Shown: positions 26,101 through 33,860 of the stretch, one piece after another
Layout of the letters: the number at the start of each line of letters is the position of its first letter
How positions within the stretch are numbered: the first letter of the stretch is position 1
From: Sipunculus nudus
Taxonomy: Eukaryota; Annelida; Sipuncula; Golfingiida; Sipunculidae
Assembly (NCBI GenBank): GCA_026874595.1
Contig: CM049306.1
Coordinates: 81,062,142 to 81,126,141 of the forward strand
Length of the DNA: 64,000 bases
Reading direction: 5' to 3'
Program-made: the position numbers and the translations under genes
The notes under the pieces: generated by a model
The model's input: only the letters and a program-made list of their open reading frames with translations
What the model was told of the DNA's origin: nothing
Database searches by the model: none

Positions 26101-27938
26101 TGATCTTGAAACCAAATGTCAAGGTCACAGCACCATGAAAATGTTTTGACCACTGCAAAACATTAAAACATAACTTTCATGATAAATAGGTAGAAACATG
26201 CCCGGAATATTTATATTTTAAATTGCAGATACGGACATCATCATAGGGACAGACAGTGGTTAAGTGATAACCCACCGATCGGGGATTAAATATGCATATT
26301 ATATATATTTACAAGCAAATATAAGACTTGTATATCGGAAGATTTACCAAGGGTCCCGTTGGGGCACAAAAATTATTAAGTTGTTGAAACATGAATTTAA
26401 GTGTATGTTATCGTCCAGTGCAATAAATATGTATATCACTAATTGGTATATTAATGACGAAGGTAATGTTGCAGTTTTAAAAATCACAGACAATATGAGC
26501 CATCTTACAAGCACAGACTTTCGCACTTAATTAGATCTCTTAAGTATGAAGGCTATCGACGAAAATTCCTAAAGTATGATTTTCATATCAGTTTTTCCTC
26601 ATTTCTACCATTGTATAATACAACTGAGTCACAGGGTTACTGTTCTGGGTTTGAGATGTGAGGTGGAAATGGCTTTCTACTATGCCTCCTGTACATGTGC
26701 ATAGTAGACCTTCAGCTTAGTTGCTAGGCAACATACTCTGACGCACCAAAACATTACTGCTGAGTCTTCCAGGATTCCGAGAGAAGATGCTGCCCATGAT
26801 AAGTGACATAACAGGTGTCTTTTGCCTTTCAAGGTGATAATGGGTAGTGTGTACGATGTGTCAGGCTGTTGCGTGACTTCAGTCTTCTTAATGCTGACTG
26901 TGAGATCAAAGTTTCAATACGCAGGAGAGAACTCGTCCATGCTGGCTTGCATGTTTTACTCCGAGGTCAGCAGTTGTCAGCAAATAGGTAGGCTCCTGAA
27001 TCCTTATGACAGTCGGGAATCTTTACAAGTTGAAGAATTATAAAGCGCTTAACCGTTGGCCGACTTCCTATTATTTTTTTACTGGCTGTTACCGACTGTT
27101 CTGATGTACGATATAGCCTGGCGAAGGGAAGCTTAGTGTGGTAGGCCGAAGAAAAGCGGGGTATAGTATACCAGAGGGATGTAGGATGTCGCTAAGTGGT
27201 TGAGGGTTATTGATGTTGGGCTATAGAGCAGACAGTTTTCGGTTCAAACCTGCCAGCATCCAAAACTTGAGATGGTGAAATAACTGTACATTTATACAAA
27301 CAACAGAAGGATTAATCATAACATTTTTCATGACTTTTTGGTGGAGGTAACCGCCTACATTGTTTATGCTCTCTTATCTAACTCTTTAACTAAGTTTGTA
27401 CATTTGCAGAGTACCGTTTCGGTTTGGGACTACGTGACAGGGCAGCAGCACTCGCTTTCTATCATATTATTTTCGTATCCTGGAGTCACACAGGCCCGGT
27501 GTCTATCACACCTGTGGGTCCTGGGTGTGTAGTCATCCCCATTAACATAAAGAACATATTATGGGACATAACATAGAGAAAGTCCCATTAAGCCAGCAGA
27601 GCGCTCACCCTTGGTCGGCAGTGAAAATCTCACCGCATCGGCTAAGATTTGAACTCACGATCTCCCTGCTGTGGAGCCCTGTGCTCTACCCAAAGGAACC
27701 AAAGAGCCCGGTAAGATTAGGAATAACTTATAGTATTTTCTTTAAACTAGATATGCTACATATATAGTTAAACTATCATCTAACAGAGTGTGCATCAGGC
27801 TCTTGGGGAACACGCTGCACTGGAAACTGTGATAGGTGTATTGGCCGCCGATGTGTCGTCACTGACGGGAGATGCATAGATGGATGCGTAGCGGGATACA
27901 GGGGAGAGCTTTGTGATACAGGCACGTAATTTATATTA

Positions 27939-27994
<56 letters not shown>

Positions 27995-28247
27995 AATGGA
28001 AAGAGAAATGTTATTCTTACTCTACAAAGACGTTCGATGTCTTATTTATAACCATCTCAGCAACTTTCACGATTTCTAACATTCACATTTTGTGTCTACA
28101 GAGTGCGATGCAGGTTCATGGGGAGTAGCCTGCACGGGGAGTTGCGACAATTGTATTGGCAGAAGTTGTGACGTCATTGATGGAACCTGCACGGAAGGAT
28201 GCATAGCCGGATACACGGGAGTCCGCTGTGATGAAAGTAGGCAATTG

Positions 28248-28300
<53 letters not shown>

Positions 28301-30098
28301 TATGATGGAAATCTTAAATTGCAGATTAAGACACTTCTTTAAAATGCTTACTTAAATCATTTTACATTTCTTTTACGAAATTGATTAATGCATTTAGCTG
28401 ATACATTTTGTCTTACAGAGTGTCAGCCAGGTTCTTATGGAATAAACTGCACTGGAAACTGTGGTGAGTGCAGTTGCGGCCGATGTGACGTCACTAATGG
28501 AACATGTACAGATGGATGTTTGCCCGGATACAGGGGACAACGATGTGATGAAGGTATCCTCTCCCCCCCCCCCCCCCCCCTTCTCAACAACATGTTTGTA
28601 AACACGGCAATGTTGCCAAACAGGGAAAACATGTGATCTAAGGTGGTAGGTTTCATATATGTGAAGGTAGAAAGGTTACTTGTTGCAAAATGTCATTTGC
28701 ATTGCTCCGGCTTATCTGACTTGCTGCCAGATGCCCTTGTTGAATTTGTTTTGATTATTTTGGTGGGCCTCAAAGTATTATAAACACATTGATATGAACA
28801 AAACAAGCAACCTGTGGGCGGTGATATCTACGTTTTCTGGCCTCTTTTTATAAGAACTCCAATGGATTAACTGTAGTTTATAAAGATCAAATAGGTGATT
28901 GGGCCCCTTTAAATTCAGGTTTACCATGTACGATATTCTGCGGGTATTCTTACGTTTCTAAATGATCGGAGGACCACTTAGCCGATTCAAAACGTATGAT
29001 TTCCAGGGGTCCTAAACATTTGAAACAAATGGACGCATCTTGGCTTATCATTGGAAAATACAGACATAGTTGGAAATGGCGGCATGTGAGAAGTGGCCGT
29101 ACATAAGCGTGGACAATCGCAAGCGTTCGTTTATTACTATCAATTCCCTAGCATATACATCACACAACAGGTGTACGTTAATAGCGTCGCAAATCGTAGG
29201 AAATCACACGTTACGTACACGTACATGACGTTTACATGGTATCATGGCTTTTGAGGGCCGCAAGAGGACGTCGCGATGAGCTTAAAAGATTGTTCAAGAA
29301 ATTCGGAAGCCAAAGGAATCGTATTTTATCGCAGATCAGGTAGCAGGGCAAATCGTACTTGCCTTATAAACCTCTTTCTTATTGAGATACTTTCTATCTA
29401 CAGAGTGCGCCGACGGCTCCATTGCAATATATATTTCTCATTCCTATGCAAAGTTTCAATATATATCAACTGATTCAATAAAGAATCCTTAATCGGCCCT
29501 GTTTATTCACAAGGCAAATTAAGAATTATTACACATTCTTTTATGATGAAGATAAAGCAACGGGGCTTTACTCCGTGATATGCTTTTCACAAATTATTTC
29601 TGTCTAGATGTACCCCCTGAAACAGTACAGCAGACATCGGCTCCTTGTCAATCTAAGCCCAGAATCGGAAGGTTGGCAGGATCTTCAGATTCAAGCGTCG
29701 GGAAGTTGATAGGATCCTCAAATAGCAGCGATGTCCCTGCACCAATTTGTGAACTTCCGACCTGGACTACCCCTGTGTTGGCTGTATTGACCGTCATCGC
29801 CTCTCTATCAACTTGTATTCTGGTTGCCCAGATAATCTATCGGAAATACTGGTACGTGTTTCTGTGAATAGGTATTTGTTTTTCTCACTCAGCCACGGTA
29901 ATTACTAAGTTTGAATATGGATATTATGGCTTCATAGACCTTAAGATTATACTCCTAACATATGGAGGTTTTGTATTGGTGAAGTAAATTTAACATGATA
30001 CATACCAGTTGAAACATTTAAATGGCTTAATATGTATTGTATTTTTATACTGTAGGCACCAGAAAACAAAGATTTCCCAGGAGTTACCACACAAGTGA
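14809..30098 (+). CDS. Gene B: SRCR/C-type lectin/EGF type I membrane receptor
   Basis: Exons in order: signal peptide (14809-14862), optional mini-exon (14972-14999), SRCR1 first half (18647-18836), CTLD (20114-20343, 20930-21083), SRCR1 second half (21377-21510), SRCR2 first half (21858-22035), a damaged SRCR2 second-half exon (23351-23459), EGF1 (23867-24011), EGF2-4 (27787-27921, 28102-28236, 28419-28553), transmembrane exon (29608-29851) and terminal exon (30056-30098). If SRCR2 is skipped, the reading frame closes at 532 residues with the helix near 492-514 and a tail of about 18 residues. The CTLD has six cysteines, an EPN and a WND motif, so calcium-dependent binding of mannose-type sugars is plausible. 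The 8-Cys EGF repeats resemble MEGF/SREC receptors. Oddities: CTLD inside SRCR1, a frameshifted exon, one GC donor, and a duplicated last exon. Exon calls are strong; the transcript structure is inferred. Confidence 0.8.
14972..14999 (+). CDS. Gene B candidate mini-exon (28 nt, phase 0 to 1)
   Basis: Lies between TTTTAACTTTAG and CAC|GTAAGT, both good splice sites. It encodes VSLQPKEMS plus one base. It can be spliced between the signal exon (phase 0) and the CTLD (phase 1) but not before the SRCR1 first-half exon, which enters in phase 0. It would therefore be an alternative to that exon, not an addition. Confidence 0.5.
15410..15527. repeat. Two tandem copies of a 60-bp unit in gene B intron
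   Basis: CGCATGTTAACAACA...ATGGACCTGATCAAAT appears twice, about 60 bases apart, with few differences. Confidence 0.8.
16601..17438. repeat. Perfect 61-bp inverted repeat pair flanking 716 bp
   Basis: 16601-16661 (TTATTAGCCAGTGTGG...) is the exact reverse complement of 17378-17438 (...CCACACTGGCTAATAA). The flanks diverge sharply. The enclosed sequence contains a (TA)n tract at 17059-17101 and no gene. It may be the ends of a non-autonomous DNA element or one copy of a dispersed repeat duplicated in inverse. Confidence 0.8.
17059..17101. repeat. (TA)n microsatellite
   Basis: Uninterrupted TA run inside the inverted-repeat block of gene B intron. Confidence 0.95.
17428..17740. repeat. Dispersed repeat, copy 2 (partner at 10275-10560)
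   Basis: Collinear with the copy at 10275 over about 300 bp, at noticeable divergence. It overlaps the right arm of the inverted repeat at its start. Confidence 0.65.
18381..18540 (+). pseudogene. Two tandem 81-bp copies of a CTLD exon fragment
   Basis: Each copy opens with the same 27 bases found in the CTLD exon at 20152-20178 (encoding YKIMDGPAN) and then drifts. The period is 81 bp (27 codons), so frame is kept through both copies. No splice sites flank them and they lie 5' of the SRCR1 exon. They look like remnants of a duplicated CTLD exon. Confidence 0.75.
18647..18836 (+). CDS. Gene B exon: divergent SRCR1 first half (phase 0 to 1)
   Basis: 190 nt after a TTCCAG acceptor. It encodes GDLRLISTEEWTQGAIQT then SYLCRG and a second cysteine 14 residues later. 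It aligns with gene C exon 2 ([23 protein letters not shown]). The RL start and the two-Cys pattern match the first half of an SRCR domain, although the usual WGTVC is lost. The donor splits an AGT codon (A|GTATGA), as in gene C. Confidence 0.65.
19949..20012. repeat. Four 16-bp tandem repeats just before the CTLD exon
   Basis: Four tandem units of the form AGAGCGAGTTCCTGGA, the first and last degenerate, ending about 100 bases upstream of the CTLD acceptor. Confidence 0.8.
20114..20343 (+). CDS. Gene B exon: C-type lectin domain, first part (phase 1 to 0)
   Basis: Starts CPYGWLLLDTLCYK, then ARHSCQQMGADLARINS and FFLLNDGRVEGSFEYG. These are the conserved CTLD N-terminal Cys pair, the WxxAxxxC helix region and the degenerate WIGL core (FFLL). 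The acceptor is TATCTTCAG and the donor CCT|GTAAGT. The opening CP..W..L...CY form marks a long-form CTLD. Confidence 0.9.
20930..21083 (+). CDS. Gene B exon: C-type lectin domain, second part (phase 0 to 1)
   Basis: Encodes HWYPGEPNND, EDCGTLM, GLWNDDQC and YPYICRRES. EPN and WND are the calcium site 2 motifs; EPN is the mannose-type form. The last three conserved cysteines are present. The best donor is GTG|GTAGGG, leaving phase 1. Confidence 0.92.
21377..21510 (+). CDS. Gene B exon: SRCR1 second half (phase 1 to 0)
   Basis: Encodes FSCNGNEATVQQCQHAEWG then CYGDTVTVTC, matching the SRCR C-terminal block (CxGxE..L..C.H..WG...C.....V.C). It lies between TTTCAG and CAG|GTATTG. Its natural partner is the exon at 18647, from which it is separated by the CTLD. 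Confidence 0.85.
21858..22035 (+). CDS. Gene B exon: SRCR2 first half (phase 0 to 1)
   Basis: Encodes YKGRLQVYSRNMWNDICD and TEADAAVVCRQL, the SRCR N-terminal block with WGTVCDD changed to MWNDICD. The acceptor is TACTTAG; the same TAG would be a stop if read, so the exon must begin after it. Donor A|GTAAGT. Confidence 0.8.
22330..22600. repeat. Two diverged copies of an about 165-bp sequence
   Basis: AACTGTTGAG ... AAGGAAATGAATGTCAGG occurs at about 22363-22413 and again at about 22511-22567, with similar flanks. Confidence 0.65.
23351..23459 (+). pseudogene. Gene B: frameshifted SRCR2 second-half-like exon
   Basis: Homologous to gene C exon 5 (37507-37389): same acceptor position, 29 bases to GGATG(C/T)CAGGG, and the same end TGTAACGTG|GTAAG. 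It is 10 nt shorter, so it no longer joins phase 1 to phase 0. Read in the expected frame it gives AGCQGPV and a TGA stop at 23398-23400. Splice sites are kept. If included it truncates the receptor; if the whole 0-to-0 block (21858 plus this exon) is skipped, the frame is preserved. Confidence 0.7.
23867..24011 (+). CDS. Gene B exon: EGF repeat 1 (phase 0 to 1)
   Basis: Eight-Cys EGF of MEGF/SREC type, from CTPGRYGNDCSGVCGHC to CQPGYHGASC. It is 145 nt, exactly the length of gene C EGF1, and both enter with an ATA/ATC codon in phase 0. Confidence 0.9.
24200..24690 (-). mobile_element. LINE 3' end with zinc-finger tail, fragment 1
   Basis: On the minus strand: STVHTFLLKAHTTWTGHV, IPKQLLYGE, then TCNRNFRVRIGLIRHLRTH. 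The TWTGHV..L.IPKQ..YGE block followed by a C2H2-like RIGLISHLRTH end is typical of a LINE family common in aquatic animals. It continues the RT fragment at 26642-27045, split by the TIR element between them. Confidence 0.8.
24700..26641. mobile_element. TIR element of about 1.94 kb inserted in a LINE
   Basis: The left end AGTAACCCTGTAACTCA (24700-24716) and the right end TGAGTCACAGGGTTACT (26625-26641) are reverse complements at 16 of 17 positions, with weaker similarity further in. LINE sequence of the same orientation lies on both sides. No transposase was recognised, so it would be non-autonomous. The target-site duplication is unclear. Confidence 0.6.
26642..27045 (-). mobile_element. 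LINE fragment 2: RT C-terminal part
   Basis: Minus-strand frames read YLFADNC, then DLTVSIKKTEV and LPIITLKGKR, then ATKLKVYYAHV. These match the YADDxAL, LxISxKKTEVMxQ, IxxxGxxL and TKLKVYRAVV blocks of the LINE family whose 3' end is at 24200-24690. Frameshifts and stops are present. Confidence 0.8.
27184..27261 (+). other. tRNA-like sequence (pseudogene or SINE head)
   Basis: GGATGTCGCTAAGTGGTTGAG has an A-box-like block and GGTTCAAACC (27241-27250) is a perfect B box. The ends GGATG and CATCC pair. The spacing and the long middle resemble a Ser/Leu-type tRNA, but the anticodon arm does not fold convincingly, so a decayed tRNA or SINE head is more likely than a working gene. Confidence 0.35.
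27334..27711 (-). mobile_element. tRNA-derived SINE, copy 3
   Basis: Same family as 10952-11388, in reverse: GGTGGAGGTAACCGCC at the 3' end, the CAGGCCCGGTGTC body, and a degraded tRNA head ending AAAGAGCCCGG. It sits in the intron between EGF1 and EGF2 of gene B. Confidence 0.85.
27787..27921 (+). CDS. Gene B exon: EGF repeat 2 (135 nt, phase 1 to 1)
   Basis: ECASGSWGTRCTGNC, CIGRRCVVTDGRC, GYRGELCDT: eight cysteines. The only phase-compatible donor is GC (ACAG|GCACGT); the nearby GTAATT would leave phase 2. Its paralogues at 28236 and 28553 use GT. Confidence 0.88.
27939..27992. repeat. (CT)n microsatellite after EGF2
   Basis: Follows the EGF2 donor within 20 bases. Confidence 0.95.
28102..28236 (+). 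CDS. Gene B exon: EGF repeat 3 (135 nt, phase 1 to 1)
   Basis: ECDAGSWGVACTGSC, CIGRSCDVIDGTC, GYTGVRCDE: eight cysteines. Acceptor TCTACAG, donor GAAA|GTAGGC. Very similar to EGF2 and EGF4, so probably recent exon duplicates. Confidence 0.9.
28251..28298. repeat. (CT)n microsatellite after EGF3
   Basis: Lies 14 bases after the EGF3 exon, in the same relative place as the (CT)n after EGF2. Confidence 0.95.
28419..28553 (+). CDS. Gene B exon: EGF repeat 4 (135 nt, phase 1 to 1)
   Basis: ECQPGSYGINCTGNC, CSCGRCDVTNGTC, GYRGQRCDE. Acceptor CTTACAG, donor GAAG|GTATCC. The CT tract seen after EGF2 and EGF3 is a poly-C run here. Confidence 0.9.
28563..28580. repeat. Poly-C tract after EGF4
   Basis: Eighteen C residues starting 10 bases after the EGF4 exon. 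Confidence 0.95.
29404..29492 (+). CDS. Gene B: truncated EGF exon, candidate alternative last exon
   Basis: After CTATCTACAG it begins AG TGC GCC GAC GGC, the usual EGF-exon start in phase 1 (ECADGS), but leaves EGF similarity after about six residues and stays open for 28 codons to a TAA at 29490-29492. An AATAAA lies at 29477-29482. If used, it would end the protein before the transmembrane exon and give a secreted form. It may equally be a dead EGF5 exon. Confidence 0.45.
29608..29851 (+). CDS. Gene B exon: juxtamembrane stalk and transmembrane helix (phase 1 to 2)
   Basis: A Ser-rich stalk (GSSDSSVGKLIGSSNSSD) leads to a helix from TTPVLAVLTVIAS to CILVAQII, then YRKYW. Acceptor TGTCTAG, donor TACTG|GTACGT splitting a Trp codon. 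The exon is clearly homologous to the one in pseudogene D. Confidence 0.88.
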
Positions 30099-30222
30099 CA
30101 ACCCTGATAAATGGCAGGTGTTGGCTTAATATGTATTGTATTTTTATACTGTAAGCACCAGAAAACAAAGATTTCCCAGGAGTTGCCACACAAGTGACAA
30201 CTCTGATAAATGGCAGGTATAA
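30024..30222. repeat. 99-bp tandem duplication of the gene B last exon
   Basis: The block starting GGCTTAATATGTATTG at 30024 repeats at 30123, carrying acceptor, exon and flank. Only a few bases differ, including GTAGG to GTAAG at the acceptor. Confidence 0.9.
30056..30098 (+). CDS. Gene B terminal exon: short cytoplasmic tail
   Basis: Completes the split Trp codon and encodes HQKTKISQELPHK then TGA at 30096-30098. The acceptor is TATACTGTAG. The equivalent frame of pseudogene D runs on for about 20 more residues, so this tail may have been shortened. A possible AATAAA is at 30511-30516. Confidence 0.7.
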
Positions 30223-30229
30223 CAATGAT

Positions 30230-32265
30230 CATAGTAGTGCATATTTATCGTTTATAGAGTTGTATAATTTTATAGTTTATACCTGATTGTATTCTCTATC
30301 AGGAAACAAAAACAATTTTTAATAGAAATCATATATATATATACACACACACACACAATAATATTATATGACTTAAGATAAAAAATAGTAGTGTATATGC
30401 ACTTAACAGTTACATCACATATATTATACATTACATATTACAGTAATATTACATTTACTCTGCGTTCTTTGTAAAACAAAAGCACATTTGTAGAGTACGG
30501 CATATATAATAATAAATAACATATATCCAGTTATAGACGGTTATGTTACAGGTATATCGTTGAAACATTATCATAATTTAATACAAGTTCACTCTATAAA
30601 TATCCACGTTTATCTAAGTTGCCTCTAATTTTAAGGAGCACATCAAGAACGATTGCCGATGCCAGTGCATATTTGTTCCGATTACATATAATTCATCAGG
30701 ATTCAAATTATAAATTTAAAAGGCTTTGATTCATTTTTATTATAAGCGTGCATTACTACGAGAGAGGATGACCTTACAATAAGACATGGTCAACTGATAC
30801 TGAAGTTCAGATAAACTTATTTATTAAATAAACATAACTAAATCTTAATCTTGTACATTGGTAAATGGAAAATAGAAATTAGTTATACTGTTTTACTTTT
30901 AGTCTCGCTTTTGTACACGCTCAGGATCTGTTCACTTTGGACTGCTTCGGTCAGTGTCTGAACCTCTTCGCTTCGGAGGCACATTATGTTTGATATCATT
31001 ACGCAAATAAAAGTCTGATATTTATCCACAGCTCCTTGTATACCTCTTCATAGCAGTTATAGTATGTGGCATTATACGTCGTTGAACTTTTTATTCAGCT
31101 TATACCAACAGTATGCTTCAATGCACATGTCTACTTAAACCAATTGGTACAAAGACTCGTTTGCCATGTAATTATATGAACATTGATGCAATTTTTATAA
31201 TGCAAAAATAAGCCCGACATTATTTTGTTTAAAAGGGACTAAAGGGGGATTAAAAGATCCAGTATAATTATATGGCCTTTTTCGAGGTTCATAATGATTT
31301 AGACTTTGTCAGTCTATTGTTATATTGCAGCAGAAGTACATTAAAATTATTATCAGTTCATTACATTAACAATGAATACAGCCGCTATCAGGATTTGAAT
31401 TGCATACACGCGTGGCAAAAAATTGTGATTGACATATACATATACATATTTCATATGATTTCAGAATATAGAATAAACAGTCATACTGCATATCCCCAGT
31501 ACTCCAGTGCTTTAAACATAACAAAGATCAATGGTCAAAGAATATTTTTTCTTTCATGTTTGCCTAGGAAAAGGTGTTTATATAGCTGTGCCAACAATAA
31601 TACACATAAAATTGATGCTCATTTTATCATGGTAATTTTCATGCACATTTGCCATATTTTACATAATTTCATGTTTTGTTTGGGCAGATCTCGATTGAAT
31701 TGCTTCAATACTTAATCCAGAATACAATTGTATCTTACTTGTAAGCTTACTGGGGCTGAAGGAGGATTAGTCCTCCTTATGTAAAAATAATTGCCTCTAT
31801 ATATTTTATTCGCGGCACACTTATGCATGATTTTGAATATGATTCTGGTGCGATATCAAAATCAGACATACATATGTCAGCGAATGTTAGAAGAATTCCA
31901 TTCATGCCCAGAACTAACCAGCGACCACTTTTACAACTGTTCACATGGAACACATTCTAAACATGTTTACTTCAATAAGTCGATTTTACTAACCTCATTT
32001 ATTAACCCTTAAAATACATTATAATTTTTATTGTCCAGATAACAATATACATTTCAAAATGTTATACAAATACAAACTTCATGTATTAATGATAAATGTA
32101 AACTATATTTCAATAGTGTATATATCACTGTTAATACAGTCGTTCGGCCAATGAACATAATTAACAAGGATAATTAATGAATAATATAAACGTCTTGAGA
32201 AATTTAGAGCATTTGAATCACGATTCTTTTCTCATTTAAGATATATATATATATATATATATAGA

Positions 32266-32296
<31 letters not shown>

Positions 32297-32974
32297 GAAG
32301 TCATCAGTGTCGATTTGTTTGTCGAATGGGCGGTTAATGTGGTGTATCATGTACGTGTTTAAATACTAGGATCACCGTTGGTGTCATCACACTGCATTAA
32401 ATTGATTTCGATGCTTCATCTTGCATGTAAAAGAATCATTTCAGCTCCACAAACCGATATCCGTATGTCTATATTCCCTAAGTAGTGCTCTAAAACGATT
32501 TTACAATCTTTTGAACATTCGTAAAACCTTTGTTCATATGAAGCCTACTGTGACTATATCAATTAAATAATTTCAACCAACATGTTTAGTCAATGTCCAT
32601 TGCTTTGTCAAATTTGGTACGAACGTCCCTCTGAGAAGAAGCGTTATGTTAAGATATACATATTTACATACCGGTAAATATATAGTTGTTTGTTATCTTG
32701 ATTGTAGAAACAATATATGTGTGAAATGATATGTGTGAAACAAATTAAATGTAACATTTTTCCATTCCCATGATCGTAGCTGTTGTTAAATATTTGATGC
32801 TGATCTTGGCCTATTTGTTGGCGCTTGTTATCCTACAAGTAAAAATATTGCAAATCTTTAATAATGTGTAATTTAATCCTTGTAAATTGTTGAAAATAGC
32901 CTAAACGTGTGGGTTGTAATCAAAAGCGAAAAAAAAGCAAATTTGTTAATAATTATTATGTCGTACCGTCCATG
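30230..32974. other. Region between the convergent genes B and C; no gene seen
   Basis: AT-rich. The open frame at 31272-31715 (147 codons) is the longest in the window but has no domain, signal or splice context and looks like chance. A minus-strand ATTAAA near 32860-32865 and an AATAAA near 31998-32003 could serve gene C polyadenylation. Confidence 0.5.
32241..32296. repeat. (TA)n microsatellite
   Basis: AT dinucleotide tract with one short interruption near 32263-32270. Confidence 0.95.
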
Positions 32975-33120
32975 TTAGGGAAATGCGTGTACGTGATGAC
33001 GGAAAACGTTTCTCGGTCCCCTTTGGACAATGCAGATGGTTACAACTACAATCATCGCCACGACTACAAGACAGGTCGAGAAGATGGCAATGTACTTGTA
33101 GAAATTTGCCGTCCGTGTAG
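32975..33120 (-). CDS. Gene C exon 9: transmembrane helix and tail
   Basis: ANFYK then a 23-residue hydrophobic helix ([14 protein letters not shown] ... TICIV), then basic [16 protein letters not shown] and TAA at 32977-32975. The basic side inside fits a type I protein. Not obviously homologous to the gene B transmembrane exon. Confidence 0.85.
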
Positions 33121-33800
33121 CTAAAAGACAAGGCCCAGAGAAACGCTCTCAATTCCTGTCAACTAATTATGACATGAATTATTCCAAATTCCTTACACGA
33201 AAAAACTCAAGTTGACTCAATAGTATTTCTTGTCAATCTAATCTTTGGAGAAAACCGCATAAAAAGATTCAATAATTAATTAAAATAGAATCATACCGTT
33301 ATTACTGCTGATGTGATTTTAAGACAAGGTACCCCACAAATCAAAGAATATTTAATTTCAGCAACAAAAAATTTGATTCTACTAGGACTTTGAACTATTT
33401 TTTTATAAAAACAAAGTTTCATTTCATTTTACCGTTTGAAATACTGTTAATAACGTTGCCAGACTAAATTTAGGAGAAAAAAACCTTCAAGATGATCCTT
33501 ACATTCAAAAGTGTTTTGCTCCTAATATCAGTTTTTTGTACCGTTAATATCACATATATCACTATTAAGCTTGACAACTACTATTAACATGATGAACATT
33601 ACTACAAATAATAAACAGTTATCCAATCTACAGAAAACATCACATTTACTTCACATGTGTGTAAGCAAAGAAATATATATAAGTAAATTAGGTTTACCTT
33701 TCCTGCATCTTTCCTTCTCTTTTCCTTCACATTCGGAAGGCAGTTTTTGCTTTTCCTGAAGGCTTGTGTCACCATTGTTCACCTCTACAAGAATATGTTA

Positions 33801-33860
<60 letters not shown>

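Noticed and set aside
31272-31715. 147-codon plus-strand open frame, the longest in the window
   Set aside because: No domain, signal peptide, splice context or repeat-family match. A frame of this length is expected by chance somewhere in 64 kb of AT-rich DNA.
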